Source: Amylostereum areolatum (taxonomy: Eukaryota > Basidiomycota > Agaricomycetes > Russulales > Stereaceae). Taken from it: a stretch of 64,000 bases of DNA. The stretch spans positions 992,001 to 1,056,000 of the forward strand of contig SAXG01000011.1 of assembly GCA_012932865.1 (NCBI GenBank). Reading direction: 5' to 3'. Made by a program: the position numbers and the translations under genes. Shown here one piece after another: positions 62,846 through 64,000 of this stretch. Below the pieces are notes generated by a model, which made no database searches, was not told the DNA's origin, and saw only the letters and a list, made by a program, of their open reading frames with translations. The first letter of the stretch is position 1; each line of letters begins with the position of its first letter.

Positions 62846-63009
62846 CTACATGTCAATAATTGACAAAGTTCTCGCTCAGTATCCTGTGGATAGATGTAAG
62901 CCGGAGCCCCTAGCCGTGCCGGAAGATTCCCATGGACCTCGTGAGGGTGCTCCTTCGCATTCAGCGTCATACAGCTGAGCTAGCTCAACTTGTCCGTGAC
63001 ATGCCTTGA
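62846..63009 (+). pseudogene. Gene B relic with internal deletion
   Basis: KPEPLAVPED matches the middle of gene B (EPLAVPEDW in copy 1). It is joined after a few bases to MDLVRVLLRIQRHTAELAQL, which matches the C terminus of gene B (MDLARVLLVIQRHTAELAQ in copy 1), with a TGA at 63007-63009. About 250 residues of gene B between these points are missing, so the piece arose by internal deletion. It follows the GMC relic directly. Confidence 0.8.
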
Positions 63010-64000
63010 CCTCCTTTTCGATAATGTGCATCTTAATTCAACCCATATTAGTTTGGGTTTGACCTTACGCACACGATTCCAAAATTGACCATCGAGTACG
63101 CGGTCAGGCTTTTACAGCCGTTTGCACAAAGGATGGCACTCGCGGAAAAAATCGCGTCTCTTCCCAGAACGTCCGACCCTACCTTCTCGGCGCTTATCTC
63201 ACAGATGCATACGTCATAGCTACACTTATTTCAACTTCCGATAGCTAAGCTACAAGATGTTCAAACTCCGATAGTAAGGTGCTTATCTCGTGACGCGGAA
63301 GTTCCATTTCAGAAGGTCTGGGGAAGGCCCGTTTTTTCGGTGAGTGCTATCCTTTATGCAAACCGCTGTAAGCTTCAAGCTTCAAGCTTCAAGCGTCAAG
63401 CTTCAAGCCCAGTCAAAATGTACCGTAATGAGAGGGAATGATACGGGCACATGTGACATGGCTCGGCTCATTCCCTCTCATTCCCTCTCGCGACAAGATC
63501 CGGACTGATAAAGGATTCCCACGGAATGGTAGGTGTGGGTAGGTAGATTGGTTGGAATGATTTGGATTCACGCGGTATTTCTCATGCACGGACAGTTGGA
63601 TTCAAAAAATAGGATATATATGTATATTAATCCCATTTGCGGGCTTCTTGCCCGCACCATTACCCCCAATACCTACCAGACCTGGGATACTGCACCCACC
63701 ATATACAGTATCCTACCAGCATGGTACCCGTTTCCTGCTTCTCCCTTGCCTTCTTGTCAATGTGCACGTACCACTGCCCACATATTGTTCTTGCACTTGC
63801 TACGGACCAGTTCCCGCTCGTTGTGTGTCTGGTATAAGTGCGGTAACGCTGCCAATATGATAAGCGCACCGTCATAGTAAACACGGCAATCAACGTACCA
63901 TATGATTATGCCTCCCTCATTTTTCCCTTGGCCTCTTTGCGAGACAGGCTTCTTTCCTTGTTGCGTTCCACACTTTCGAGATTCCATCGCTGTGAGAGGA
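63010..64000. other. Right end of the window, no recognisable gene
   Basis: Reading frames are short and overlap. The only structure is the AGCTTCA tandem repeat at 63371-63405 and an inverted or repeated GAGAGGGAATGA / TCATTCCCTCTC motif at about 63430-63490. Confidence 0.4.
63371..63405 (+). repeat. AGCTTCA tandem repeat, five units
   Basis: Five head-to-tail 7-bp units, the fourth with one changed base (AGCGTCA). Confidence 0.8.

Overview
The window is fungal nuclear DNA, almost certainly from an agaricomycete basidiomycete (a mushroom or wood-decay fungus). Coding regions are split by many 50-60 nt GT-AG introns. The families present are typical of that class: a FunK1 kinase, DUF6532 and DUF6534 proteins, several aryl-alcohol-oxidase-like GMC oxidoreductases, a P450 and a Plavaka-type DNA transposon. 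I did not identify a species. All gene models are spliced by eye.

Layout. 1-8.4 kb holds ordinary genes: the 3' end of a DUR3-type urea/polyamine symporter, an unknown gene with an apparent frameshift, an acid sphingomyelinase, a DEDDy 3'-5' exonuclease-domain protein and a P450 on the minus strand. 8.4-11.7 kb has no recognisable gene. 11.7-18.5 kb is a 6.8 kb transposon carrying a transposase and, on the opposite strand, a DUF6532-like gene. 18.5-40.3 kb is an oxidoreductase-rich stretch: a 5'-truncated GMC gene, an old yellow enzyme, a broken and an intact SDR, a frameshifted O-methyltransferase, a Nop4/RBM28 ribosome-assembly gene, an intact GMC oxidase, a DUF6534 membrane protein and a decayed GMC gene. 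40.4-54.5 kb contains a divergent pair of unknown genes, here called A (minus) and B (plus), present twice side by side. In the first pair, A is split by a second, nearly identical copy of the transposon. 54.7-61.5 kb has a truncated and a full FunK1 kinase, separated by a long perfect-looking hairpin repeat. 62.4-63.0 kb is a scrap yard of fused GMC and B relics.

How it fits together. The oxidoreductases, O-methyltransferase and P450 could act on aromatic or lignin-derived compounds, but no polyketide, peptide or terpene synthase is visible, so I do not call a biosynthetic cluster. The strongest novel elements are the A/B divergent gene pair, which has duplicated and is decaying by transposon insertion and start-codon loss, the DUF6532 cargo gene of the transposon, the 279-bp-arm hairpin, and a sphingomyelinase gene with four inferred GC-AG introns and a 7-nt micro-exon that supplies a metal-binding motif. 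Several one-base frameshifts, two of them in the conserved Nop4 gene, warn that some apparent pseudogenes may be assembly errors.
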